Source of the DNA: Sistotremastrum niveocremeum HHB9708
Lineage: Eukaryota > Basidiomycota > Agaricomycetes > Sistotremastrales > Sistotremastraceae
Assembly (NCBI GenBank): GCA_001630475.1
Contig: KV419411.1
Coordinates: forward strand, 468,010-532,009
Length of the DNA stretch: 64,000 bases
Direction: 5' to 3'
Both the position numbers and the translations under genes were made by a program. The notes below the pieces were generated by a model. It made no database searches, had not been told where the DNA came from, and saw only the letters and a list, made by a program, of their open reading frames with translations. Numbering within the stretch: the stretch's first letter is position 1; every line of letters starts with the position of its first letter. Shown here in pieces: positions 50,328 through 62,476 of this stretch.

Positions 50328-52625
50328 TCAACAGATACCGTGAGTCTTTCCGTGCTTTCCCTGGAGAGAATGCTTCTCGTGACGGCCGTGATGTCCATGT
50401 CCGTGCCTATCATCATCCGAAATCAGCGCTGCGATCTTCAACGACTTCATGCTCGAAGCATAACCCGTCCCCCAAGTATCAATAAAATGAATATGTGAAT
50501 GTTCTTCATCACTTGCGTCTTCGCCACGCAAATTCGAACTTGAATGTGCTTTGGAAGCAATAGAAAGATCGGAAGAAGGAGAAGTGGAATCGGAAGGAGA
50601 AGGATAAGGAAGAAGAGGAAGAGGAGGGAATATGAATGAGAGATAGGGAAGAATGAAATTTAATCCGATCGCTCGGAAAGTTAAGAATAAAAGAGCGTGG
50701 ATGACGTGAAGAATGGGAGAAAAGATTGAATGTGAACTAGAGATCAGAGCGGGAACGTACTTTCCGGTAGACTTGCTGGATTTTCCGGGGTTGTGTGCGT
50801 GTCTGGCACGGGGCTGAACGGCCTGCTTGAGGTGCTCGATGACCTCCGGAGGAGTCTGGTCAAGGAACTTGACAGCCTGCGAACGTACGCGAATCAGCAG
50901 TCGTAAATAACGAAGCACAGAAGGCATACCTCGTTGAGATCACGAAGGAAAGTCTCACAACGGTGACGACTGAAGTCCTCACGGACGACAACACGGAGCA
51001 ATTTCAAAGACTCGGTATGAGGAGCCATAGTATAGGCCGGAACAATCCAACCTCGGCTTCTCAGGTGCCTTGCAATCGCGAATTCTACATCGCAGAGCGC
51101 TCAATTAGTTCCTGAAAGAAGTGACGTCATGGAAGGTATGACGAACCGTCGTAGTGTTCCTTGTTCTTCAACCTCCAGGCAACGAGAGGCAATCCGTCGC
51201 CTCCTTTCTTGCTCATGATGACGAACTTCTGTCCGCCCTGAACGCCCGCGACAGCGTCGGCGAGGAAATCAGCGGTCTTGGTTAGGTTAGTCATAATTGC
51301 ACGATATCCGGATTTTCCAAGACGAAGAAGCTGGTAGTCTGTGGAAGGAGACGTTACAGAGCACGAATGTGGGAGTAAATGAACCGCATACATTGACCAA
51401 TGACTTGAACGGCTGATTTGGAGAAGTTGAGAGTGAAGGAGACTTGAGGTGAGCCGAGGTAGTTGACGGTGAAGAGGATCTCTTCGGGGAGGAACTTCTT
51501 TTCACGCCAAAGAGCCCATCCAACACCAGCGTAGGCAAGGCTGTAAAGCTGCACCTTAGTCTCGAGACCAGAGCAAAGAATATGACATCACGAACCCGTA
51601 TTTGTGTCCAGAGACATTGATGGAGCAAACGAGAGGGACACGGAAATCCCACTCAAGCTGAGGGTTAACGAAAGGAGCGACAAATCCACCCGAAGCAGCA
51701 TCAACGTGGATATGGACGTCAAGTCCCTCCTTCTCATTCTTAGCCGCAAGAAGATCATTCAAAGTCTTCACATCTTCATACTCGCTGTCAAAAGGCTGAA
51801 TAAGCGCTCATATCTACGCGACGCGTAATCGTAGGGATCTCACCCAGTATATGTGCTACCGAGGATGGCGCAGACCATGATTGTGTTCTCGTCGACGAGA
51901 TCAACGGCTTCTTTGGGATCGATGATGTAGCGATCGGGTGTGCAGTACCAGTAACGCTCTTCGACCTCGAGGTAGCGGGCGGCTTTCTCCCAGCAGACCT
52001 GGACAGCGGCGTTCATGACGAGATTGGGTTTGTCCCAGGGCTTTCCAGCAGCCTTGCGGGCATCTAAGATAGTAGCGTTGATAATCTGAATATTTCAAAT
52101 ATATTATGACGACTCACTTTGCCATCTTCTCTTGGCCGCCAAGACACTGAGGATGATAGCTTCGCTAGAGCCGATCGTGCTGACGCCGAGTGCTTCGGCA
52201 TTGGGATCATTGAGAGGAGCATTGAAGAGACGTGCGATCATGTTGACGCAACGAGTCTCGATTTCACCGCAAGCAGGATACTCCTCGACATCGATGAAGT
52301 TCTTGCTCAAGTTTTCCACCATGAGCTTCTCAGCCTCTTCTTCCATGTACGTCGTCTAGTCAAAGATCAACCAACGATCTCGTACAAGAAGGAGACAGCA
52401 CAGACCACGAACGACGCCAAGTTGAGAGCGGGTGTACCATCCATCAACAGCTCGTCGTGGACGAAACGAGCAGCGACACGGGCAGGCATTTCATCTTCTG
52501 CCATTTCGAATCTAGGGATGTCTGCAACAGCCAGGGCAGAGCCATAGACACTAGTGCACGCCGAGAGAGCCTTGAGGAACGTGTTTTAACGTAGAAATGG
52601 GGTAAGACTCACGTCGTCGAGACAT
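50328..52625 (-). CDS. Glutamate decarboxylase (PLP-dependent)
   Basis: Exons 52625..52613, 52521..52406, 52355..52118, 52063..51844, 51784..51596, 51540..51392, 51338..51147, 51084..50930, 50876..50761 and 50406..50328 give 488 aa. It converts glutamate to GABA, the first step of the GABA shunt. Family blocks in order: [74 protein letters not shown] and INVSGHKYG with the PLP lysine K257, then [11 protein letters not shown]. The C-terminus is His/Gly/Lys-rich ([20 protein letters not shown]). The last intron is unusually long (354 nt) and stop-free in frame; see findings. The first coding exon has only 13 nt. Confidence 0.92.
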
Positions 52626-53347
52626 GTTGATCATGGCCGGGCTCGTGCTCGTTGAGACGATGCTCGGATGGGACGGTGGACAGACTCATTGCCGGGTACG
52701 ATGAGGGTGGATGGGTGGAGGTGATGGAGCAGGAAGAAAAGGGGAACTGGGGTCTGATGGGCCTTTTTATAAATATCGATTATTTCGGCGTCGCACGCGC
52801 ATATACGTCCTCCCTGACGTCGCTGAGCCAGGAATACATCGCCTCGTTACTAGGGCATGTTCTGAGCTCGCTCTTATAATATTTCCTTTGGCTATTATAC
52901 TCTAATTAAGAACAGTCACTGCGCACGCTGTATCCAGCTCTTCGCTGCGTCTCGAAATAAACCAGAATAAGAGCCTCATCGCCTCGGTTGCCTTTCTGGC
53001 TTCGGTTCATTGTGATCGGATACGGAAGCAGGGACGAGGGCTGTGCAGGGCATTCGGTCGTATTCAACGGTATTGGAAGAACGTGACGCTGGAGACACTC
53101 TTATATCCCCCATTGGTCTTTGTATTGCGACGCGACAGCACTACATATCAAGAAACGCGACGGCAATGACGAGTTCAGACCAGACGCGCCCGACGCTGAC
53201 AACGCTAAACCGCCCAGCGAACCAAAATAAGCACCTGAAGCCTACCTCCGAGCGACTCTAATGCGGGGAGACCGATCAAGTACCCGTCGCTAAAGCGTCG
53301 AAGCAAGCCTGGGCAAATCGAGTAACCCGGAGTCAGCCAGCAAAGGC
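52626..53347. other. Upstream region of glutamate decarboxylase; no gene seen
   Basis: About 0.7 kb between two minus-strand genes. Short open frames only. It should contain the glutamate decarboxylase promoter and the eIF3i 3' end. Confidence 0.4.
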
Positions 53348-54770
53348 CTAGTCGATAGGCTCGATATCGCCGTACGGCTTCGCTCTGAAGTACGACTCGT
53401 CGAAATGATGCACTCGGACGAACCCATCTTCGCCTCCCGACGCGTAACTCTTCCCAGATGGATGAACCGCCAATCTGTAGGAGCAACACACACGGTCAGG
53501 ACCATCGTCAGGCTCTACGGATCTGAATCGGGGGTACACACGTGTTTATAGGGCCAAAGTGTCCCTTGACGCGCCCAAGTTCCTCCTCGAATATTTTATG
53601 CCAGAAACGTGTCTCAAACTTGCCCTGGCGAGCTGAGGTCGTCGTGACATTCATCGCTTCCTGACCACCACCGATAAGAACCTGCAAAGATAAGGTTTTA
53701 ATATGGGCACTTCAAACTTCCGGGATGACGACAAGCAACGCACGAATGGCCGAGTCGGGGCGATAGCAGCGCTATTAAGAGGCGTTTCCGTGGGATATGT
53801 TTTGAGCACGACCAAGGTCCGGCTGTCATGTAACTGAAACGCAACACGATGAGCTCCGGACCGCAATTCGAAAGGACAGCACGTACTCTGGCAGTTTTGT
53901 CCTTGCTACTCGTGACGAAATATGACCGGTCAGGACTTAATTGCAGGTCCGTGACAACATCGCTGTGGGCTCGCTGGTTGCCCTTGATCTCATCTCCAGT
54001 CTTCGCGTCGTACAATGCCACCTTCCCTGACTCATGACCAGTGATAATAGTGGATGTATCCAGACCGAATGCGCAAACAGTAGCCTTTGAGGCTATAGGA
54101 TGAAACATCGATATAGGTTCTTTCGATTCTGCCAGTCGCACAATAAGAATTAAGCACGAGTTTCGGCCAGACGAAGAATTAGAAAAACGCACGATTCGTC
54201 CCATTTCCACTTCGGTTGATCTCAAACACTCGAATTGCACCTTGATGTCCCATCCGCTGCTCTGTGATACACACAATCTGATCTCCATCCTCACTAAACG
54301 CCACACGCTTCACAGCCGTAGGAAATTCCCATTGGAAAAGCTCTTTGCCCGTTGAGACAGACCACAGTCGAAGAGTGTTATCAGCAGACCCAGTGATGAA
54401 AAATCGTGATTCGTCTATTCAACCCATGACAAGAATTAGCATGAGTGGGGCAATGAGTGGGTGTGGATTATGTGCTCACAGTCGACGTCGATTGACCATA
54501 CTGACCCGTTATGGCCATCGTATGTTCCTAACCGCTCGCCATTTTGTGAATACCAGACGTTGACTCGAAGATCTTTTGAAGCGGTAAAGAGAAGGTCGCC
54601 CTCCTTGTTGTACTTGATCTGAGTGAGCGATCGCTCGTGTCCTGTTTATGAGCTTTAACATCATTGATATCGCTCTAAATTCAGCAAGAGTGACCTTGGA
54701 GTAAGATGGGACGCTATTCAGTCAGATTAAGTGAGAATCAATCGGTAGAATATGCTTGAAGACGTACCAT
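53348..54770 (-). CDS. TIF34: Translation initiation factor eIF3 subunit i (WD40 protein)
   Basis: Exons 54770..54768, 54713..54695, 54641..54480, 54414..54193, 54128..53887, 53833..53744, 53681..53542 and 53474..53348 give 334 aa, the usual size of eIF3i. It belongs to the eIF3 complex on the 40S subunit. WD40 repeats follow one another: [20 protein letters not shown] at the start, [79 protein letters not shown] and [20 protein letters not shown]. The C-terminus, DIEPID, is close to the conserved eukaryotic end. The start codon is alone on its exon: an intron with GTACGT begins straight after the ATG, and exon 2 has only 19 nt. Confidence 0.93.
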
Positions 54771-56426
54771 GAAGTCAACAGGCCTTGGGAAAATAAAGTT
54801 TTGGTCGGAGTTTCAAATCTTGCCTTGACTCGGGCGACGTGGCCGAGGGCCGCCAGACGGCTTGCCTCCTGCTGCGACAGCTGCGACGCCATCGTCGTAC
54901 CAACTGCTCTTCCTGAACATGGTTACGTTTTTCTAGGCGAGTGTGTGGCTGGTCTATACTACTCTATCTCAACTCGTTGTCTCCGTGGCCGGGCCCGTCG
55001 TTCTCTTCTGGATGTCTGGGTCGATGCGACGATGGTGCTCACGAGCTCTTTCAATATGGACTATACGGCATCCATGTCCCTTTGCGGCGGATCCTTTGCT
55101 AATTCGCTGCGCACCGTCTAAATCGGAGGCTCTGGCTCACAAGCATTGATTGAAGTTTTGGCATAGCCACAGAATTGGTCCATTCTGATTAATACCTGAT
55201 TATGAGTCTTTGACAGCAGTCTTCTAGAACAGCTTCACTTGTGAACGCTGCTTTTCAATTTTATCAGGCCGACTCTCCTGTCCTATGTCTCGCATCATGA
55301 ACGCCTTCCAGATCTTCTGATTCTCAGCTGCTGACTAATCTTCGGTCTTCTCGTCTGCGAAAGAATGTGCTTCCGCCGTGCCACATTGCCAGTAGCCTCA
55401 CCGCAAAACATTCTAGAGATTGGACATTTCCTCGGCTCATATTATCTCACTTGCGACTGAAGTTGCCGCTCCCGAGTCGGCCCCAGAACGCTCCTCAGGC
55501 TCTTCATTGTACCGATCAAAATATTCCGAATTGCAATCACAACTCAAGACCAATTTATCCCACTGATGGTCCGTCTAAAAGCCACAGTCTGATCCGAAAT
55601 TCGCTGTGTCTCCCGATATCTTGCTCGATGGACTCTGTTTATCTTCGAACTTTGGAGAATAGCAAGACGACAAATTGCACGGCAACCGCAAAAGAATGAT
55701 CACTATTCGTTACTGACAAATGTTCGGACAGTTCAAATTTCAACCCACCTCTGAGTCGTTGAAATAGACGGATGAGATTCAATATTTTGAGTGCCGAGCG
55801 ATGCAACGTGGTTAGAAGTCTTCGTCAACGCCGCTTGGAGCTACACATTGATGCAGGTTGATGTTCAGAAACAGCAGATCATGGGACTTTCCCCAGCAGG
55901 TCCATGTGCGAAGCCATCAGCAAACTCTCACCGACGCCTTCAGACGTATCTCGTCAAGATTCAATATTCGAACGACATACTTTCCGCAATTTATGATTGG
56001 TCGCGCTTGTGGAATTCGCGTAGATAAGATTGATGAGACGACGTCGCGCTACACTTTCATCACAGCCAGCGGGTCAGAAGCACACTAGTTCAGAATTGGG
56101 TATCAGGTTCTCATGACCACCGCCTCCGCACAGCCCGCGCCGCTGTTAATCTGCTCCCCTTGGAAGTTGCATCGACATGTTGGGCATTGCGGCATTCCTC
56201 CTCCATCTCCGTCACCGCAGATCTGGTTAGTCTTACTCTATACAGAGTCAAAGGGCTCGCGTGTCGTGATTCTGTCCGGAGCACCTCGAATAGTATGGCA
56301 TCCGCGGGGATTCTGGCTTCTGCGAGGAGCGTTTTGATGGGGACTGCTATGTGGCCTATATATGAGTGTCTTTCGATGTCCACGATGCCATGGGTCCAAT
56401 GCTACTAGGCCTCCCCTCATGCACAC
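54771..56426. other. Intergenic region, no gene supported
   Basis: 1.65 kb between eIF3i and the seven-helix protein. A minus-strand frame at 56111..56383 (containing GHIAVPIKTLLAEARIPADA) looks coding-like but has no start context, partner exon or known family. Confidence 0.35.
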
Positions 56427-57777
56427 ATGCACCTCAGCGGATTGATATTTGCTCGGTCTGAGGACTCGCCTGACAACTTGAACTCTTTGTCCTTACCATC
56501 ACATGTCATTGAAGCTTCTTTATATGGTATCTTTCTCGTCTTGAGCAGCATTTCCATGCGTATTTAATATATTTCCTTCCAGGCTGCGAGGTTGCACTTT
56601 TCGCTCTTACTGTCTCGGTCCTCCGGTACGAGCGACGGAAAAATTCGAAGAACCCGGAATATGTCCAGAACCCCATGCATACGTATCTGCTGCCTATAAC
56701 GGCTACTCTAATGCTATTACTTTCCACAATCCATCTGATCCTCAACGATAACATTGTGTCTTCCCCCAATGAACAAAGTCTCCGGCGTTCGATAAATGAA
56801 GAAGTTCTGAAACTGTTTACCGGGAAAAAGAGTCTTCCGACGGACGTTATGTACGCGCTTCAGAGTTTACTTGGAGATTCGTTCATTGTGCGTCTCTCCG
56901 GCCTCCGAACTCACCGTGAATGAGTACTCATTCGAGTGTGATTTAGGTGTATCGATGCTGGATTTTTTGGAATCGAAGCGGTCGGGTCATTCTGCCACTT
57001 TTGTTTCTTCTATTTTCTTTGATCGGTTTGTTGCGTCCGCTGTTAAGTGGGATCTTTATTGACTTTGAGTCAGCACTGACGGCCATTGCTTTGATTATGC
57101 ACTCGTATTCCGAGTTTTCGGGAATCTATTTCACATTGGTTCTCCCCGCATGTTCTTTGGTTTGCAATACCACCTGTAGTGGTAGGTCGTTGCCCGAAGC
57201 ATCTGTTGCTTGGCTTGACTTGCCGAAATCTAGGTTCCATGGCGTTCAAAGTCTGGAGAACTCAAAGAAGAACCCAAATTTCTTTGTGGCCGGCTTTGAT
57301 GGTTATCGTCGAGTAAGATTACTTTATCGTTTGTCTCAAGAGTCAAGACATGCCTAACCTAACAGCTAGAACCGGGTTGATCTATAATCTATCGCTAATT
57401 ACGATTATCGTCTTAGCTCTCACAGGCTCTACGAAGGCGTTTACTGCTTTGTATATTTCTGTATGTCGGCGACTTCTGTTCCTCTCTGGACGCCGTCATG
57501 CTGAGAATCTTATTTTCAGATGACACCGTTGATCGGTATCATATTCAACTTGTCAATCATCCACATCGCCCTTGCAAAGAGGAAAACCTACCAGAACACC
57601 CCCGAACAGCCTAGTCCGTCCTCCGAAGCAATTATAGTCCGCACCGATGCCTCTGTGCAATCATCCGTTCTTGATATCTCCGAAGCATCGAGCTCGCCAT
57701 ATTTAGAGACTTTCGAAAAACCTACCGTTCTTTCGGATGTTATAGTTAGAGATTGGACCGGTATTAAAGCAGTTTAA
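56427..57777 (+). CDS. Seven-helix membrane protein of an Agaricomycete-specific family
   Basis: Exons 56427..56526, 56583..56887, 56947..57181, 57234..57312, 57370..57460 and 57520..57777 give 355 aa. The helices include EVALFALTVSVLRYER, LLPITATLMLLLSTIHLIL, LPLLFLLFSLIG, FTLVLPACSLVCNT, ITIIVLALTGSTKAF and MTPLIGIIFNLSIIHIAL. The block LGDSFIVYRCWIFWNRSGRV is the family's recognisable loop (YRCY-W--N). The C-terminal tail is hydrophilic and Ser-rich. The family is abundant in mushroom genomes and functionally uncharacterised. A 48-nt GTTTGT...CAG stretch inside exon 3 (from about 57024) could be a further intron; as it is a multiple of three both versions stay in frame. Confidence 0.7.
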
Positions 57778-57897
57778 ACGTGATGCAGACATTGGACATC
57801 GATTGACAATTTTGACATACTAAAAGCTCGGACTTTTCATACATTTGGACACGTCATTATTTGTGTTGTTACATCTGCGCAACGAACTTCATCACAC

Positions 57898-60264
57898 CTA
57901 AAGCTCGTTGTCGTCGCGGAGGTGGCCACCGGGCTTTCCATGAGTGATGTCGTGCAAGATTTGATATCCGCCGTATTGAGCGAGTTTGCTGCGGCCTTTG
58001 TAGTGAGTCGCGGCGCCACGTGCCACGCTGACTCTCAACCCGCCGATTGCTTCCGGTCCTACTTGCACTCCGCGAGTCTGTTCGCAAAGTTATTCCAAGT
58101 GTTCTAATGGAAAGGAAATTCAAGGAACTCACGACGGATATCTTCCAGCTCAGATGTTCGGTCAAATATGCTTCGACCACGTCAGGGGAGTGATAGTACG
58201 TCGGGAACGAACTCTTCTGCTTCTTGTCTTCCGCAGCAAATCGGCGGAACAAGTGGCTTGTGAGATGAATTTGACCCTTCGAGAGCGCCTTGCGAGTCTC
58301 CTGGCTTTGACAATTCGCACAACCCTCCGGCCCGCCGACTGCTCTGGATGACGCGACGAAATTGTAGATCTGGCCGACTTTATGTCCTTCGAGGAAGAAG
58401 TGGATAGTAAAGCTTTGACCACCCAAAGCGAACCTTATATATTCGTAAGATCTTTGAGCTTCTGATATTGACTGTCAAATGCGTACCTCTCGTATCGAAC
58501 GTTGACGATATAGTCAGGAATGTCCTGCGATAATTTGCTCGAGGGTAACTTATAAAGTTCCCCATTGGAGACAGGATCAGAATAGAGGTCCTTGACCTGT
58601 TTCCTGACGTCCTCGAGATATTGAGCTTTGTTGTCGTACTTCGAGCCGATCAACCACGGCTGCAATTCAGGATAGGAGTACCCAAGCTTGATCCAACCCC
58701 TGATCAGGTCGGAGTTGTAGGTACTGCCGTTCGCATCGTAGTGGAATGGTGCGAGAGGGGTCTGAGGGGTCACGACGGTTCCGGGAGGCGTAGACCAATT
58801 TCCATCTCTATCGGGGAGCTGCTCATCCGAGTCATCGAACCAGCTCTTGTCGTTCAGCGTTTGCCAGATGGCAAACTGACGATCGATGTTGCTGCGTTTT
58901 TCGATGAATATTCGCCAGAAGCACGAAAGCAAGAGTGATTGGACGTACCAATGGTGAAGCCAGAAGATGGGGTCGAAAGCAGCAACGGCGATATCGCACA
59001 TATGTCCGCCGTCATTATTTCCCAATCCGGCGCCACCGACCCAATTGTGGACGTTACTAGTTTCTCGAGTGAGAAAAAGCCCCATCCGAAGAAAAAAAAC
59101 TCACTTGTGGATATCCTCACAGGACAGGTAGTCGGGTGGATTTTTCAACGTTCGGGTATAGGCGGTCGTCGCGAAAGCATCGTAAGAGGAGAAATAATTC
59201 TGAGAGAAAAGACGGTAGACGGCTTCCCCAAGAGAATCCGTGTATTGATGCTTCGATGAACTCTCGTACCACTGCGTAGCACGTAGATTGATAACTACTT
59301 GATCGTTGTCTTGATACCCGTTGACCCACTCGTCGTGAGTTCGTGGAGTGTCGGGGAGGGGACACCTGCTCGTCGCTTTGGCAAGATCGAACTAGAAGAT
59401 GCTCAAGTCAATTCATCTAGGGCAAGAGAGAAATCACAAACCGGCGCGCCTCCCGATGCAGTGATACCATATTTTCCCATAGGTTCCGGGGTTCGGAAAG
59501 TATACAGAGGGTTCGTGATGGGCCAGACGCCAGCGGGAGTGAGGACGGGAATAGTTTCAAGACGGACGATCCAAGGAACGTTGTAATTGACGGGCTCTTG
59601 GGGGTTTTGAGAATTATTCTTTTTGGCAGCCCAATCCCAGTATGGAAGACGCCAAGCTTTGGCCTGTTCGATCAAGTCCCCTTGCTCCTCGGGAGGAAAA
59701 TACGGTATCACAACTTGGATCATGATCTCGTAGAGGCGTTGCTACAGCGAAAAGACGCATATATGACGCTCATATTTCCAGACGAAGGGAATTACGCCTG
59801 CTTACCTCGACGAGGAGAACGTACGGACGATGCCAGCAGGGGAAAAGGATACTGCCGTGAGTGCAGTACCCGAATCCAGCAGATTGGGACTCTGTTTGCT
59901 CGTCCCAAGGCACCAAAGGCTGCCCATGAATTCCTACAAAATCTTTCAGGGAAAGTGAGAGAGCAGAGAAAGTAAAATATAGACCAGCGATTTGGAAATA
60001 TCCGAGTTTGTCTTGAGTATCCAAGGCTTCGAAGTACGAGAGTGCGAGCAAAAACAAGCTGAGCTGGGTGAAGTTGGATAAATCGGCGGCCCATGCGTCA
60101 ATTTCTTGACGGAGAGGAGTAGAGCCATCGGCCCCAATGTCCTGTTGAATACCAGTTATGGGATAAGTACCCGCGGAAGCTGGAGGCGGCGCGGGCTCGG
60201 CAGCCGTGTTGGTCGGCCAAGGGGGCCAAAGAGGCAATCCAGTTGTAGCAGTGGATGCAGACAT
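57898..60264 (-). CDS. Tyrosinase (type-3 copper polyphenol oxidase)
   Basis: Exons 60264..59985, 59933..59806, 59741..59442, 59391..59105, 59056..58949, 58891..58487, 58433..58133 and 58077..57898 give 662 aa. It hydroxylates monophenols and oxidises diphenols to quinones, as in melanin formation and fruit-body browning. Copper site A: H96 (GIHGQP), H119 in GYCTHG with C117 as the thioether Cys, and H128 (PCWHRPY). Copper site B: H331 and H335 in HNNVHNWVGG, and the LHH pair at 366-367 in FDPIFWLHHCNIDRQF. The latent-enzyme C-terminal domain is present, from about residue 490 to the end, finishing HDITHGKPGGHLRDDNEL. There is no signal peptide, as is usual for mushroom tyrosinases. A TATA box lies about 60 bp upstream. 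Confidence 0.93.
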
Positions 60265-60322
60265 ATTGTGAGGGGACGGTGGCGGTTGCGAGCCTGTCCT
60301 CTTCTCAAGAATTCAGATCCTC

Positions 60323-60328
60323 TTTATA
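60323..60328 (-). promoter_or_regulatory. TATA box of the tyrosinase gene
   Basis: TATAAA on the minus strand, about 60 bp upstream of the ATG at 60264. Confidence 0.55.
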
Positions 60329-61767
60329 TCACTCAACTTCGTGCTACGACCTCAGACGCTGTACCAAGAACGTGCACAAGATAACCGCGAGAAGCCTTTC
60401 ATACTCGCTTTCAGGAGAAGAAGCTACCCTCGTTTTCAATCAAGTTCGTGGAGTCTGAATAGAAACCATAAACGAGGACGGCACCTTGAACTTTCCGACC
60501 AAATCAACACAATACCAAATTGGCAGATTGTCAAGTGCCTCAGGCGTGTGACTCACTTGGCTCGAAATCAGGAACAGACTATGGACCTTTTGGCATGATA
60601 AGCCAATACGACGGGCTTGCAGGTCTCATGAATCTTATGGGTCCAGAAATTCTGCAAACACTGACGCGCACAATGCAACGAAATCTATCAGTCTCGGGAC
60701 CAAATTCTCATGGGTCGAGGGCTAAAAGATCTGGACTGCTAGATATCGAAGTGATAGATGAAGCTTCCAGACCAGAACTCTGATTTACGAGTGCCTTTCG
60801 TGAGAGCCATCAGAATTCATCACATTCACGTTCATGGTCAACTGACTTTTGTTTCCGTCACTCGGCATCGAAGTCAACCAGGGATCATTGTGCGGCATAG
60901 AACGATTTGGGGGTCATCTGACCCCATCCCACAAAAGCAGCGACCTTGAGTGCAGCCCGAAAGATATATCTCAGGAAAATATGAATGATAGAAGTCCTCA
61001 GCGTTGACATGGAACTGAAATTGGGATATCAGCGGCTTTGTCAATAAAAATATTATTTCTGTTATCGGCCAGTACATTGGAATCCTAATATGACCCACCG
61101 GCAACTTGATTGATGTGCGTGACTCCTAAGGAGCCAATTTACCGGTACAGGTGTTCACAGAGGCACATGAAGTGATCGAGCCACGGAAAATCGCGCAAGC
61201 AAGTTCGTTATCAGTAAGATCCGAACATCGTGTTCACCACGTTTGATGAACACAAGGAATGAATCGATGCAGCCTAGAATCCTAAGAACCTGATGGGAGT
61301 ACTACTAGTAGAAGCAAGAGTAGAAGTTTGGCGCTCCGCAAACCACTTTCCCGAATTCCGAACTAGATTGAATGGTTGAATGGGAGCGAAATTCTCTTGT
61401 ATTTGTTGTAGGATATTGTAACGGGGTCCTTGCTCATAAGAAGTGAACATCCCACGTATCATCTAAGGCGAAGGCTCTCGATAATTTCATCTTGGTTAGC
61501 AATCACATAAGCATGCGTTTTTTCGAACTTTCACTCGTCAAGTGGTCATCATTCGGAAGTCCAGATAAAAGCGATCGGTGGCCCAGAGTTTAGGAGAATA
61601 TTCGACAACAATTGATGAATTCACATTTACACAAGATTTCTCGCACTATCAAGACGATAACACTGGATGCAGAGGTACCTCTGGTCGTAGACGGTTAAGT
61701 GAGGCCCTGAATGAAAGCAACAGTCAGCGATATTCCCGAGATAATAGAGTCGGACTCACGCGTACGT
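60329..61767. other. Intergenic region, no gene seen
   Basis: Upstream of tyrosinase and downstream of the small lectin-like gene. The short open frames have no motif, and there are no repeats. Confidence 0.4.
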
Positions 61768-62393
61768 TCAAGCCTTCTTGGTGACAACTCTGACAATGCA
61801 GTCATCATAAGACTTATCAGCGCCATCCTCGGAGGTAAACTGGATAGACGCGGACCCATCAGAACAAACAACCCTCATGATGAAGAATTAAACTTGTATG
61901 ACTTACAATTCCGATGATAGTATTGGCGTCAAGGTCAATCTAATGGATTTGGTGCCTGTGATTCTCGTGTTGATTCGACAGAATAAAACATGGCTTACCT
62001 TAATAGGACCAACGACAGAAGAGTTCTTCCAGGTGTCATCCTTGCCGTCGGTGCTGTGTTGGATGGCCACATAGATATATCTGTCGGTTGTGGCGTTCTT
62101 TGCAAAGCTCCAGGTTTTGATAGAGCTGTCACTTTTGGTAGACATCGCATCTTGGGTTCCGTTATCTTTACCGCCGCCAACAAACTCGTGGTCCTCGTCT
62201 TCGGTAGAGCTCGCACTCGCTTGGTGTTTGAGATAAACCCAAACTCGCTGGTGCCAAGCAGCCATTGCGGTCTGAGAGATGAATTCAGTCACTGAGCGTC
62301 AAGAAATAATATGCTACTTACGCATGTTACATCAACGCTGTATCCGGCTTTGATGGTGAAGGCTCCGACTTCTACACGATCCTCGTCGCCCAT
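61768..62393 (-). CDS. Small beta-rich protein with lectin-like acidic motif (149 aa)
   Basis: Exons 62393..62322, 62271..61999, 61939..61907 and 61839..61768 give 149 aa. There is no signal peptide and no membrane segment. Alternating hydrophobic strands suggest a beta-sandwich: RVEVGAFTIKAGYSVDVTC, HQRVWVYLKH, DRYIYVAIQHS. Near the end is SEDGADKSYDDCIVRVV, which resembles the EDGTDNDYND-IVVL calcium-site motif of calcium-mediated lectins (the PA-IIL-like fold). Two of the acidic positions are replaced here (Lys-Ser), so calcium binding is doubtful. Cytoplasmic lectins are a common fruit-body defence class in mushrooms, but this identification is only a resemblance. Confidence 0.6.
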
Positions 62394-62469
62394 GATCTTC
62401 AGTAGATGTGCAGTGGTGGTTATAGGTTTGTGGGTTAAGTTGAATGCTTATGCAACAAACCTGTCACAG

Positions 62470-62476
62470 TTATATA
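62470..62476 (-). promoter_or_regulatory. TATA box of the small lectin-like gene
   Basis: TATATAA on the minus strand, 77 bp upstream of the ATG at 62393. Confidence 0.55.

Noticed and set aside
52119-52547. 142-aa + strand open frame
   Set aside because: Antisense to glutamate decarboxylase exons 2-3, with no motif of its own.
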